Positions 1-7,216 of a stretch of DNA of 15,997 bases are shown here, piece by piece. Both the position numbers and the translations under genes were made by a program. The stretch is from Chromobacteriaceae bacterium (GTDB lineage: Bacteria > Pseudomonadota > Gammaproteobacteria > Burkholderiales > Aquaspirillaceae). Within the stretch, counting starts at the first letter, position 1. Each line of letters starts with the position of its first letter. The DNA lies in the NCBI GenBank assembly GCA_030151505.1, contig JASLDQ010000342.1, forward strand, positions 1-15,997. Reading direction: 5' to 3'. The notes under the pieces are model-generated. The model was not told the origin of the DNA. It searched no databases and was given only the letters and a program-made list of their open reading frames with translations.

Positions 1-198
1 GTGCACACCTTCCGCCCCTGCCTCGGCGTGCTGCACATGGAATTTAGCCCCAAGGGCGAGCAGCTGTGGCTGTCCTGCCGCGACGACAACCGGGTCGAGG
101 TCTACCGCACCGACACCTTCGCCCGGCTGGCCACGCTGCCGGCCGACAATCCGAGCGGCATCTTCTTTACCGTGCGGGCCCAGAAGACAGGAATGTGA
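1..198 (+). CDS. nirF: NirF, haem d1 biosynthesis propeller protein (C-terminal end only)
   Basis: This is the last 65 codons of a longer gene that begins upstream of the window. The GTG at base 1 is only the window edge, not a start. The visible segment (CLGVLHMEFSPKGEQLW, then SCRDDNRVEVY and NPSGIFFTVRA near the end) is the C-terminal blade of the cytochrome-d1-like beta-propeller typical of NirF. NirF is a periplasmic or membrane-tethered protein required for haem d1 synthesis, and is thought to act on a d1 intermediate before NirN. The stop (TGA, 196-198) is followed after two bases by the ATG of the fused nirDL gene, so the two are almost certainly co-transcribed and translationally linked. 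The assignment rests on motif recall plus context; signal peptide and N-terminus cannot be seen. Confidence 0.85.
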   Translation: MHTFRPCLGVLHMEFSPKGEQLWLSCRDDNRVEVYRTDTFARLATLPADNPSGIFFTVRAQKTGM

Positions 199-200
199 CC

Positions 201-1175
201 ATGCCGACCGACGACGCGCTGGCTTTGTACGACTGCGTCCAGCGCCGCTTTCCGCTGGTGCCGCGCCCCTTCCGCCTGATCGGCGCGCAGGTGGGCATGA
301 GCGAGGAGGCGGTGCTGGCGCGGCTGCAACAGGACATGGACGCCGGCCGGGTCAGCCGGGTGGGCGCGGTGTTCGCGCCCAACAGCATCGGCACCAGTAC
401 CCTGGCGGCGCTGGCGGTGCCGCCGGAGCGGCTGGAAGCGGTGGCGGCGCAGGTCAGCGCGCACCAGGAGGTCAACCACAACTATGCCCGCTCCGGTCAC
501 CGCTTCAACCTGTGGTTCGTGCTGACTGCCCGGACCGCGGCCCGGCTGGAAGCCGTGCTGGCGTGCATCGCCGCCGAAACCGGGCTGGCGCCGATGGCGC
601 TGCCGCTGGAGCGCGAATACCACATCGACCTGGGTTTTCCGATGAGCGACGCCGAGGTACCGGCGCGCCGCCGTCCGGCGCCGGTCGTGCTGCCGGAACT
701 GGACGAGACCGACTGGCGGCTGATCGAGGCGCTGGAGCAGGGCCTGCCGCTCGAGCCGCTGCCCTACGCCGCACTGGGCCGGCCCTGTGGCCTATCGCTG
801 GAAGAAGTGATCGAACGGATCGACCGCTGGGGCGCGTGCGGCCTGATCCGCCGCTTCGGCGTCATCGTGCGCCACCGCGAGTTCGGCTACCGCGCCAACG
901 CCATGTGCGTGTGGAACGTGCCCGACAGCGTGGTCGATCTGGCCGGCGAGCGTCTGGCGACCGTGCCGTGGGTGACGCTGTGCTACCAACGCCCGCGCCG
1001 GCCCGGCTGGCCCTACAACCTGTTCGCCATGGTGCACGGCCGTACCGAAGTCGAGGTGCGGGAAGCTTGCGAGGTGCTGCACCGGCGCGCCGGACTGCAG
1101 GACTGGGACCATGCCGTGCTGATCGGCACCCGGCGCTACAAGCAGCGAGGAGCCCGCTATGCCGCTACCGTCTGA
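201..1175 (+). CDS. nirDL: NirD-NirL fusion, sirohaem decarboxylase subunit
   Basis: This 324-residue cytoplasmic protein consists of two AsnC/Lrp-like halves in tandem. Residues 1 to about 148 are NirD-type (A-type), with HNYAR at 93-97 and RFNLWFV at 101-107. A proline/arginine-rich linker spans about 149-165. Residues from about 166 to 324 are NirL-type (B-type), with CYQRPR at 261-266 and WPYNLFAMVHGR at 270-281. Family knowledge: NirD, L, G and H together decarboxylate the acetate side chains of sirohaem to give didecarboxysirohaem, the second stage of haem d1 synthesis. They resemble Lrp regulators but are enzymes. In many denitrifiers nirD and nirL are separate; the fusion is a known variant. 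The ATG at 201 lies 2 nt after the nirF stop. An in-frame ATG at 66 inside nirF is rejected because it would add 45 residues of shadow sequence. The 3' end overlaps nirG by 17 nt. Confidence 0.92.
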   Translation: MPTDDALALYDCVQRRFPLVPRPFRLIGAQVGMSEEAVLARLQQDMDAGRVSRVGAVFAPNSIGTSTLAALAVPPERLEAVAAQVSAHQEVNHNYARSGHRFNLWFVLTARTAARLEAVLACIAAETGLAPMALPLEREYHIDLGFPMSDAEVPARRRPAPVVLPELDETDWRLIEALEQGLPLEPLPYAALGRPCGLSLEEVIERIDRWGACGLIRRFGVIVRHREFGYRANAMCVWNVPDSVVDLAGERLATVPWVTLCYQRPRRPGWPYNLFAMVHGRTEVEVREACEVLHRRAGLQDWDHAVLIGTRRYKQRGARYAATV

Positions 1176-1635
1176 ACGGATCCAGCTCGATGCGCCGGAC
1201 CGCGCCATCGTCAACCGGTTGCAGGATGGTCTGCCTCTGTGTCCACGGCCTTATGCCGCGGTGGCCGGCGAACTGGGGATGGACGAGAGTGAGCTGTTGC
1301 GGCGGCTGTCGGCCCTGCTGGCACGCGGGGTGCTCAGCCGTTTCGGTCCGCTCTACCAGATCGAGCGGGCCGGCGGCCGTTTCGTGCTGGCCGCCATGGC
1401 GGTGCCGACCGCCGAGCTCGACCGCGTCGCCGCCATCCTCAACGCTCAGCCGGAGGTCGCGCACAACTATGCGCGCGACCATCGGTTCAACCTGTGGTTC
1501 GTCCTCGCGGTGGAGCGGGCCGACGACATCGCCACGGTCGTCGCCCGGCTGGAGGCCCTGAGCGGCTATCCGGTCCATCCTTTCCCCAAGCTGCACGAGT
1601 TCTTCGTCAACCTGCGTCTTGTCGTGCCGGCTTGA
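1159..1635 (+). CDS. nirG: NirG, sirohaem decarboxylase subunit (Lrp-like)
   Basis: This 158-residue protein has a single Lrp/AsnC-like unit: an N-terminal helix-turn-helix-like part (about 12-65) and a C-terminal ferredoxin-fold part. It carries the A-type signature HNYAR (102-106) and RFNLWFVL (109-116), nearly identical to the NirD half of the upstream fusion, so it is the A-type partner of NirH. Family knowledge places it in sirohaem decarboxylation rather than gene regulation despite the regulator-like fold. The ATG at 1159 overlaps the end of nirDL by 17 nt and follows a purine-rich GCGAGGAG ribosome site, indicating translational coupling. NirG and NirD-type proteins are hard to tell apart by sequence alone; gene order (after nirDL, before the B-type nirH) supports NirG. 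Confidence 0.88.
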   Translation: MPLPSERIQLDAPDRAIVNRLQDGLPLCPRPYAAVAGELGMDESELLRRLSALLARGVLSRFGPLYQIERAGGRFVLAAMAVPTAELDRVAAILNAQPEVAHNYARDHRFNLWFVLAVERADDIATVVARLEALSGYPVHPFPKLHEFFVNLRLVVPA

Positions 1636-1658
1636 CGCAGGATAAGGCAGGTTGCTGG

Positions 1659-1674
1659 CAGGGTTTTTACCCTG
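1659..1674 (+). other. Perfect hairpin in the nirG-nirH gap
   Basis: CAGGGT-TTTT-ACCCTG forms a 6-bp perfect stem with a TTTT loop. An outer TGC/GCA pairing (1653-1655 with 1678-1680) across a small internal loop could extend it. It lies in the only sizeable gap (65 bp) of an otherwise overlapping or closely packed operon, 26 nt before the nirH start. No U-tract follows, so it is not a classical terminator. It could be an mRNA processing or stability element, or chance. Confidence 0.5.
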
Positions 1675-1700
1675 ATGGCATTGCACACCGGAACGCCGCC

Positions 1701-2180
1701 ATGCTCGACGACCTCGATCGCGCCCTCATCCTCGCCACCCAGGCCGGCCTGCCGCTGGTGGCCGAGCCCTACCGGGCCGTGGCCGACACCATCGGCACCA
1801 GCGAGGCCGACGTGATCGCCCGGCTGGCCGCCATGCAGGCCGACGGCCGCCTGCGCCGCATCGCCGCCGTCCCCAACCACTACGCGCTCGGCTATCACGC
1901 CAACGGCATGACCGTGTGGGACGTGGACGACCGCGACGCGATGGCGCTGGGCGAACAGGTCGGCGCGCTGCCCTTCGTCAGCCACTGTTACCTGCGCCCG
2001 CGTGCGTTGCCCGATTGGCCCTACAACCTGTTCGCCATGGTGCACGCCCGGACCCGAGCCGACGCCACCGGCCTGATCGCCCGCATCGCAAAATTGCTCG
2101 GTCCGGCCTGTCGTGCCGGCGATGTGTTGTATTCGACCCGCATTCTCAAGAAGACCGGCCTGCGGCTGGCCGGGGAGTAG
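1701..2180 (+). CDS. nirH: NirH, sirohaem decarboxylase subunit (Lrp-like)
   Basis: This 159-residue Lrp/AsnC-like protein is of the B type. It has HTH-like helices at about 3-55, YHANGMTVWDV at 65-75, CYLRPR at 96-101 and WPYNLFAMVHAR at 106-117, paralleling the NirL half of NirDL (about 270-281 there). With NirDL and NirG it completes the four-domain sirohaem decarboxylase set. The ATG at 1701 is the first one giving a normal-length family member; an ATG at 1675 is out of frame. No strong Shine-Dalgarno sequence is visible (only a weak CCGGA), and a 65-bp gap with a hairpin precedes it, unlike the coupled neighbours. nirJ follows after 5 nt. Confidence 0.9.
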   Translation: MLDDLDRALILATQAGLPLVAEPYRAVADTIGTSEADVIARLAAMQADGRLRRIAAVPNHYALGYHANGMTVWDVDDRDAMALGEQVGALPFVSHCYLRPRALPDWPYNLFAMVHARTRADATGLIARIAKLLGPACRAGDVLYSTRILKKTGLRLAGE

Positions 2181-2185
2181 CCGCC

Positions 2186-3361
2186 ATGTTCCGCCTGTCC
2201 CGCTTCATGGAAGCTCTGGCCGCCGACGGCCCCGTCGCACCACCGCGCCGGCCGTCCGGGCCGGTGGTGATCTGGAACCTGATCCGTCGCTGCAACCTCA
2301 CCTGCAAGCATTGCTATTCGGTGTCGGCCGACACCGACTTCAAGGGCGAGCTGTCCACCGCCGAAGCGCTGGCGGTGCTCGACCAGCTCAAGGCCGCCGG
2401 CGTGCCGGCCCTGGTCCTGTCGGGCGGCGAGCCGCTGCTGCGGCCGGATTTGTTCGAACTGGCGGCGCGGGCCAAGCAGCTCGGGTTTCACGTATCGGTG
2501 TCGAGCAACGGCACCCTGCTGGATGCCGGCAAGGTCGCCGGGCTGGTCGGTTGCGGGGTGGACTATGTCGGGGTCAGCCTCGACGGTCTGCCCGCCACGC
2601 ACGACGTGTTCCGCCGCCGCGACGGCGCCTTCGCCGAATCGTTGACCGGCATCCGGCTGGCGCGCGACGCCGGGCTGCGGGTCGGCGTGCGCATGACGCT
2701 GACCGACGGCAATGCCGCCGAGTTGCCGGCGCTGGTGGCGCTGGTCGAGGACGAAGGGCTGGACAAGTTCTATCTGTCGCACTTCAACTACGCCGGCCGC
2801 GGACGCAAGCACCAGCGCGAGGACGCGCGCCACCGCGCCACCCGCGCGGCGATGGACTGGCTGTTCGAGCATGTCTGGCGGCGGGCGCAGGCCGGCCGCG
2901 CCGGGGATTTCGTCACCGGCAACAACGACGCCGATGGGGTCTACCTGCTGCACTGGATCGCCGCGCGCTTTCCGGCACGCGTGGCCGACATGCGCCAGCG
3001 GCTGGCCAACTGGGGCGGCAACGCCACCGGCGTGTGGGTGGCCAATATCGACAATCTCGGCAACGTCCATCCGGACACGATGTGGTGGCAGCACGTGCTG
3101 GGCAATGTGCGCGAGCGGGCGTTCGGCGACATCTGGGCCGATCGCTCCGATGCGCTGATGGCCGGCCTCAACGCCCGGCCCCGGCCGGTGGAAGGGCGCT
3201 GCGCCGCCTGTGCGTACCGCGATATCTGCAACGGCAACACCCGGGTGCGTGCCTTCGCCACCACCGGCAACCCGTGGGCGGAAGACCCCGGCTGCTATCT
3301 GGACGACCGCGAAATCGGGATCGCGCCAGCCGAGGGGGATGCCGCATGTCTGCCCTTGTAA
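2186..3361 (+). CDS. nirJ: NirJ, radical SAM haem d1 synthase
   Basis: This 391-residue cytoplasmic enzyme is a radical S-adenosylmethionine protein. The cluster motif is C36-x3-C40-x2-C43 (RRCNLTCKHCYS), followed by the SAM-contacting SGGEPLL at 79-85. A C-terminal SPASM-like region has cysteines at 339, 342, 348 and 370 that would bind a second Fe-S cluster. Family knowledge: NirJ replaces the two propionate side chains of didecarboxysirohaem by keto groups, giving pre-haem d1. Length is normal for the family. The ATG at 2186 lies 5 nt after the nirH stop; the longer open frame upstream is nirH shadow. The 3' end overlaps the start of nirN by 16 nt. AhbC/AhbD homologues of the alternative haem pathway look similar, but the neighbouring nirN and nirF make NirJ the right call. 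Confidence 0.95.
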   Translation: MFRLSRFMEALAADGPVAPPRRPSGPVVIWNLIRRCNLTCKHCYSVSADTDFKGELSTAEALAVLDQLKAAGVPALVLSGGEPLLRPDLFELAARAKQLGFHVSVSSNGTLLDAGKVAGLVGCGVDYVGVSLDGLPATHDVFRRRDGAFAESLTGIRLARDAGLRVGVRMTLTDGNAAELPALVALVEDEGLDKFYLSHFNYAGRGRKHQREDARHRATRAAMDWLFEHVWRRAQAGRAGDFVTGNNDADGVYLLHWIAARFPARVADMRQRLANWGGNATGVWVANIDNLGNVHPDTMWWQHVLGNVRERAFGDIWADRSDALMAGLNARPRPVEGRCAACAYRDICNGNTRVRAFATTGNPWAEDPGCYLDDREIGIAPAEGDAACLPL

Positions 3362-4923
3362 CCTTGTCCCGCCTCGGCTGCCGGCTGGTCCGGTTCGGCC
3401 TGCTCGCCATCGTTGCCCTGCCGTTGTCGGCCGTGGCCGCGCCCGACGCCTCCGCGCTGTACCAGCGCCATTGCGCGTCCTGCCACGGAGCCGACCGCCT
3501 GGGCGGCATGGGGCCGGCCTTGTTGCCGCAAAGCCTGGAGCGTCTCCGTCCGGCCGAGCTGCTGGCCACCCTCCGCGACGGGCGGCCCGCCACCCAGATG
3601 GCCGGCTTTGCCGACCGGCTGACGCCCGAGGAAATCGGCGCGCTGGCCGGCTTCATCACCGCCGCGCCGGCCTCGCCGCCGGTCTGGACCGAGGCCGAGC
3701 TGCGCGCCTCGCATGTGGTCGAGCCAGCCGAAGCTGTCCCGGCCGACCGGCCGGTGTTCGCCGCCGATCCGCAGAACCTGTTCCTGGTGGTGGAGGCCGG
3801 CAGCCATCACGTCACCGTGCTGGACGGCGACCGGCTCGAGCCGGTCCACCGCTTCCAGAGCCGCTTCGCCCTGCACGGCGGCCCCAAGTATTCGCCTGAC
3901 GGCCGCTATGTCTATTTCGCCAGCCGCGACGGCTGGATCAGCAAGTACGATCTGTACCGGCTGCGCACGGTGGCCGAGATCCGCGCCGGCCTCAATACCC
4001 GCAATCTTGCGGTGTCGGGCGACGGCCGCTGGGTGCTGGTCGGCAACTACCTGCCCAACACGCTGGTGCTGCTGGACGCCGCCGACCTCAGCCTCAAGCG
4101 CGTCTACCCGGTGACCAGCGCCGCCGGCCTGTCTTCCCGGGTGTCGGCGGTCTACGACGCCGCGCCGCGCCGGAGCTTCATCGTCGCGCTCAAGGACATT
4201 GCGCAGGTGTGGGAGATTCCCTACAACGCCGACGCGCCGCCGCATTTCGCCGGCTGGGTCCACGACTGGAAGATGGGCGAAGGGCTGGCGGTGGCCGGGC
4301 AGTTCACCCCGCGCGTGATCGAGCTGGACACTATCCTCGACGACTTCTTTTTCGACCAGTCCTACACCCATATCCTCGGCACGTCCCGCGAAGGGCAGGG
4401 CCAGGTGGTCAACCTCGACGTGCGGCGCAAGATCGCCGATCTCGAGCTGGACGGCATGCCGCACCTGGGCAGCGGCATCACCTGGAAGTGGCGGGGGCGC
4501 GACGTGATGGCCTCCCCCAACCTGAAGGACGGCAAGGTCAGCGTGATCGACATGGGCAACTGGCGGACGGTGGCGACCATCGCCACCAACGGCCCGGGCT
4601 TTTTCATCCGCAGCCACGAGAACACGCCGTACGCGTGGGTGGACGCGATGATGAGCCCGCGGCGCGACACGCTGCAGGTGATCGACAAGCAGACGCTGAA
4701 GGTGGTCGGCAGCGTGACCCCCAGCTCCGGCAAGACCACCGCCCACGTCGAGTTCACCCGCGACGGCCGCTACGCGCTGGTGAGCCTGATGGAGCGCGAC
4801 GGCGCGCTGGTGGTCTACGATGCCGCCACGCTGCGCGAGGTGAAGCGCCTGCCGATGGACAAGCCGGTCGGCAAGTACAACGTGTTCAACAAGACCCGGC
4901 GTTCCGAAGGCACCAGCCACTGA
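3346..4923 (+). CDS. nirN: NirN, c-type cytochrome dihydro-haem d1 dehydrogenase
   Basis: This 525-residue periplasmic protein has a signal peptide (about 1-31, cleavage near AVA-A). A cytochrome c domain follows (about 33-110) with haem site CASCH at 43-47 and probable distal ligand M85 in TQMAGF. An eight-bladed d1-type beta-propeller runs from about 135 to 515. His177 in ALHGGPKYSPDGR corresponds in position to the proximal d1 ligand of NirS-type propellers (inferred by alignment from memory). The C-terminus ...RSEGTSH matches NirN rather than NirS. Family knowledge: NirN oxidises a propionate of dihydro-haem d1 to the acrylate, the last step of d1 synthesis, and hands d1 to NirS. The ATG at 3346 overlaps nirJ by 16 nt behind a GAGGGGG ribosome site. 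A paralogous NirS is the main alternative; operon position argues against it. Confidence 0.9.
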   Translation: MSALVTLSRLGCRLVRFGLLAIVALPLSAVAAPDASALYQRHCASCHGADRLGGMGPALLPQSLERLRPAELLATLRDGRPATQMAGFADRLTPEEIGALAGFITAAPASPPVWTEAELRASHVVEPAEAVPADRPVFAADPQNLFLVVEAGSHHVTVLDGDRLEPVHRFQSRFALHGGPKYSPDGRYVYFASRDGWISKYDLYRLRTVAEIRAGLNTRNLAVSGDGRWVLVGNYLPNTLVLLDAADLSLKRVYPVTSAAGLSSRVSAVYDAAPRRSFIVALKDIAQVWEIPYNADAPPHFAGWVHDWKMGEGLAVAGQFTPRVIELDTILDDFFFDQSYTHILGTSREGQGQVVNLDVRRKIADLELDGMPHLGSGITWKWRGRDVMASPNLKDGKVSVIDMGNWRTVATIATNGPGFFIRSHENTPYAWVDAMMSPRRDTLQVIDKQTLKVVGSVTPSSGKTTAHVEFTRDGRYALVSLMERDGALVVYDAATLREVKRLPMDKPVGKYNVFNKTRRSEGTSH

Positions 4924-4965
4924 GCCCGCCGGGGGCCATGATCATTCTTGAGCGGGAGAGATGCG

Positions 4966-5730
4966 ATGGACAGGGCAAGACAGGCGGGCAAGGTATGGCT
5001 GGTGGGGGCCGGGCCGGGCGATCCGGAACTGGTGACGGTCAAGGCCGCGCGGGTGCTGGGCGAGGCCGATGTGTGGCTGATCGACGATTTGGTCAGCCCG
5101 GAAATCCGCCGCTATGCCCGTGCCGACGCGGAAATCGTCTACGTCGGCAAGCGCGGCGGCCGCTGCTCCACCCGGCAGGACAGCATCCACGCCATGATCC
5201 TGTCGTACGCGCTGGCCGGCCGCACGGTGGCGCGGGTGAAGGGGGGCGACCCGATGCTGTTCGGCCGGGGCGGCGAGGAGATGGCCTTCCTGCAGACGCA
5301 CGGGGTGGAGGTCGAGGTGGTCAGCGGCATTACCGCCGGCGTGGCGGCTGCCCATGCGCTCGAAGTCGGTCTGACCCACCGCGCCCATTGCCGGGGCGTG
5401 ACCTTCGTTACCGCCCACGCCCAGGACGAGGCCGCGCCGGACTGGGCGGCGCTGGCGGCGAGCCGGACCACGCTGGTGCTGTATATGGGCATGAGCCGGC
5501 TGGCCGATATCCGCGACGGACTGCTGGCCGCCGGCCTGCCGGCCGACATGCCGGCGGCGGCGGTGCAGTCGGCCAGCCAGCCGGGCGAGCGTCGCTGGAT
5601 CGGTACGCTGGCCACGCTGGAGCAGGCGCAGGCGGCCGGACTGGCCAGCCCGGCCGTCATTCTGGTGGGCGAGGTGCTGGGCGATTCGCCGCTGTGGCCC
5701 GCAGGGAGAGCGCTGGCCTGTACGGCCTGA
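4966..5730 (+). CDS. nirE: NirE/CobA-type uroporphyrinogen-III C-methyltransferase
   Basis: This 254-residue cytoplasmic SUMT transfers two methyl groups from SAM to uroporphyrinogen III to give precorrin-2, the branch point to sirohaem, haem d1 and cobalamin. Visible motifs are VGAGPGDPELVTVKA (13-27), VKGGDPMLFGRGGEE (91-105), VVSGITAG (118-125), GLTHR (135-139) and LYMGM (172-176). There is no CysG-type dehydrogenase/ferrochelatase extension. The ATG at 4966 is chosen because GGGAGAG (4954-4960) sits at ideal spacing; the TTG at 4948 lies before that site. It is the last gene of the nir cluster, 42 nt after nirN. This position supports NirE (dedicated to d1) over a general CobA, but sequence alone does not separate the two. 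Confidence 0.9.
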   Translation: MDRARQAGKVWLVGAGPGDPELVTVKAARVLGEADVWLIDDLVSPEIRRYARADAEIVYVGKRGGRCSTRQDSIHAMILSYALAGRTVARVKGGDPMLFGRGGEEMAFLQTHGVEVEVVSGITAGVAAAHALEVGLTHRAHCRGVTFVTAHAQDEAAPDWAALAASRTTLVLYMGMSRLADIRDGLLAAGLPADMPAAAVQSASQPGERRWIGTLATLEQAQAAGLASPAVILVGEVLGDSPLWPAGRALACTA

Positions 5731-5747
5731 GCGTTTGTCGCAAGCGC
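5731..5747 (+). other. Stem-loop directly after nirE stop
   Basis: GCGTTTG-TCG-CAAGCGC gives a 7-bp stem with one G-T pair, beginning at the first base after the nirE stop. It is followed by TGTTTG rather than a clean T-run, so it is at best a weak intrinsic terminator or an mRNA 3'-end stabiliser for the nir operon. Confidence 0.4.
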
Positions 5748-5750
5748 TGT

Positions 5751-5807
5751 TTGCCATCCATCCGGGGTCAGGGCATAGTCTCCGTCCTACTTCAATGCCC
5801 TTGACCC
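5751..5807 (+). promoter_or_regulatory. Candidate promoter overlapping an inverted repeat, upstream of MFS gene
   Basis: A sigma-70-like pair is visible: TTGCCA (5751-5756), a 17-nt spacer, and CATAGT (5774-5779). The -10 overlaps the left arm of an inverted repeat: GGGTCAGGGCAT (5765-5776) pairs with ATGCCC-T-TGACCC (5795-5807), with one bulged T and an 18-nt centre. The repeat straddles the predicted start of transcription, which would suit a repressor operator or a leader hairpin. No regulator gene lies beside it. The promoter call is inference from consensus similarity only. Confidence 0.4.
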
Positions 5808-5814
5808 AATCCCC

Positions 5815-7002
5815 ATGAGCCTGACCGCACCGACCCGTCGCATCCTGCTGTTCGCCGGCCTGATCATCACGCTGGCGATGGGCGTGCGGCATTCCTTCGG
5901 CCTGTTCCTGGCGCCCATGTCGGCCGATTTCGGCTGGGGACGCGAGACTTTCGCCTTCGCGCTGGCGATGCAGAACCTGATCTGGGGCGCGGCCCAGCCG
6001 TTTGCCGGGGCGATTGCCGACCGCTACGGCGCGCGGCGGGTGCTGTGGGCGGGCACGCTTTGCTATGTGCTTGGCCTGTTGCTGATGTCGAATGCCTCGA
6101 CCGCGCTGGGCCTGAACGCCTCGACCGGCCTGCTGATCGGGCTGGGGCTGGCGGGAACGACCTATGGCGTGGTGTTCGGCGTGGTGGGCAAGAGTGTGCC
6201 GGCCAGCCATCGCAGCCAGGCCATGGGTATCGTGGCGGCGGCGGGCTCGCTCGGACAGTTTCTGATGTTGCCGATCGGGCAATGGTCGATCGGTCTGGTC
6301 GGCTGGGCGACGACCCTGATGCTGTTTGCGTTCCTGCTGGCATCGATGGCGCCGCTGTCCATTCCGCTGGTGACGCCGGGGTCGAGCCGGCCGCAGCAGT
6401 CTCCGTGGCAGGCCATCGGCGAAGCCTTGCGTCATCCGGGCTTTTTGCTGTTGTGCGCCAGCTACTTCGTCTGTGGCTTTCAGGTGACCTTCGTCGGCGT
6501 ACACCTCCCCGCCTATCTGGCCGACCAGGGCCTGTCGCCCACGGTCGGCGCTACCGCGCTGGCGCTGATCGGCCTGTTCAACATCGCCGGTACCTATCTG
6601 TTCGGACAGCTGGGCGCGCGGCGCGACAAGGCCAAGCTGCTGGCGCTGATCTACGCCAGCCGGGCGGTCGCCATTACGCTGTTCGTGCTGGCGCCGCTCA
6701 CGCCCGTGTCGGCCATGCTGTTCGCTGCCGTCATCGGTTTTCTGTGGCTGGCCACGGTACCGCTGACCAACGGCCTGATCGCCGGCGTGTTCGGGGTGGA
6801 ATACCTGTCCATGCTCGGCGGGTTCGCCTTCTTCTCCCATCAGGTCGGCAGCTTCTTCGGCGTCTGGCTCGGGGGACGGGTATTCGATGCCATCGGCAGC
6901 TATGCGCCGGTGTGGTGGGGCAGTGTGGTACTGGGCGTGGTGGCGACCTTCCTGGCCCTGCCGATCCGGGAAGTCGAACTGGCACGGCGGGCGGCGGCAT
7001 GA
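5815..7002 (+). CDS. MFS transporter, oxalate/formate antiporter-like
   Basis: This 395-residue inner-membrane protein has about 12 hydrophobic spans and the major-facilitator layout. An N-terminal half (about 8-185) carries the loop motif ADRYGARRVLW (about 68-78). A central cytoplasmic loop (about 190-208) and a second six-span half (about 215-388) follow. The opening RHSFGLFLAPMSADFGWGRE and the loop motif resemble the OFA/monocarboxylate-type MFS branch (OxlT-like), so an organic anion substrate is a guess. It does not look like the nitrate/nitrite porter NarK. The ATG at 5815 gives the expected N-terminus, though no clear Shine-Dalgarno sequence precedes it. The stop overlaps the start of the 37-aa gene in an ATGA arrangement. 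Substrate cannot be deduced. Confidence 0.8.
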   Translation: MSLTAPTRRILLFAGLIITLAMGVRHSFGLFLAPMSADFGWGRETFAFALAMQNLIWGAAQPFAGAIADRYGARRVLWAGTLCYVLGLLLMSNASTALGLNASTGLLIGLGLAGTTYGVVFGVVGKSVPASHRSQAMGIVAAAGSLGQFLMLPIGQWSIGLVGWATTLMLFAFLLASMAPLSIPLVTPGSSRPQQSPWQAIGEALRHPGFLLLCASYFVCGFQVTFVGVHLPAYLADQGLSPTVGATALALIGLFNIAGTYLFGQLGARRDKAKLLALIYASRAVAITLFVLAPLTPVSAMLFAAVIGFLWLATVPLTNGLIAGVFGVEYLSMLGGFAFFSHQVGSFFGVWLGGRVFDAIGSYAPVWWGSVVLGVVATFLALPIREVELARRAAA

Positions 7003-7112
7003 AATGGCTGTCTGGCGGATTGCTCGCGCTTCTGCTGCTGGCCGGTTTCGTCGCCTATCTGCGGCCCGATTCGGTGGTGGAACTGGCCAACCTGGCCGGG
7101 ATGTGCCGCTGA
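6999..7112 (+). CDS. Small single-span membrane protein coupled to the MFS gene
   Basis: This 37-codon ORF starts at an ATG that overlaps the transporter stop (ATGA at 6999-7002), the classic arrangement for translational re-initiation. The product has a positively charged start (MKW), one hydrophobic span at about residues 4-20 (LSGGLLALLLLAGFVAYL) and a short tail RPDSVVELANLAGMCR containing one cysteine. I do not recognise a family. Coupling to the MFS gene suggests a small accessory subunit or membrane partner of that transporter. Small partner subunits are annotated beside some oxalate/formate-type carriers, but homology of this one is not established. It could also be a non-functional reading frame, though its start and hydrophobic profile argue for a real gene. 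Confidence 0.6.
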   Translation: MKWLSGGLLALLLLAGFVAYLRPDSVVELANLAGMCR

Positions 7113-7216
7113 GGGATGAGCGGGCGTCGCCGGTCAGGGAGGGCGGCGGGTTGGTCCCGAATGTGGGGAGGAGCCCGTAGCCCGTCGGGCCATATTCCCG
7201 CCCGCCGGCATCCCCG

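Noticed and set aside
1169..1178. ACCGTCTGAA, nine of ten bases of the Neisseria DNA uptake sequence.
   Set aside because: Single occurrence, inside the nirDL stop region and reading as ordinary codons. No second copy or inverted pair was seen in the window, and the terminators are not built from it.
1632..1645. TTGAC-N4-GATAA as a possible FNR/DNR box upstream of nirH.
   Set aside because: The right half matches ATCAA poorly, and the left half is simply the nirG stop-codon region.
5815..7002. MFS transporter as a nitrate/nitrite porter (NarK) because of the adjacent nir genes.
   Set aside because: It lacks the NarK nitrate-signature glycine-rich motifs that I would expect and resembles the oxalate/formate-type branch instead. 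Adjacency alone is not evidence.
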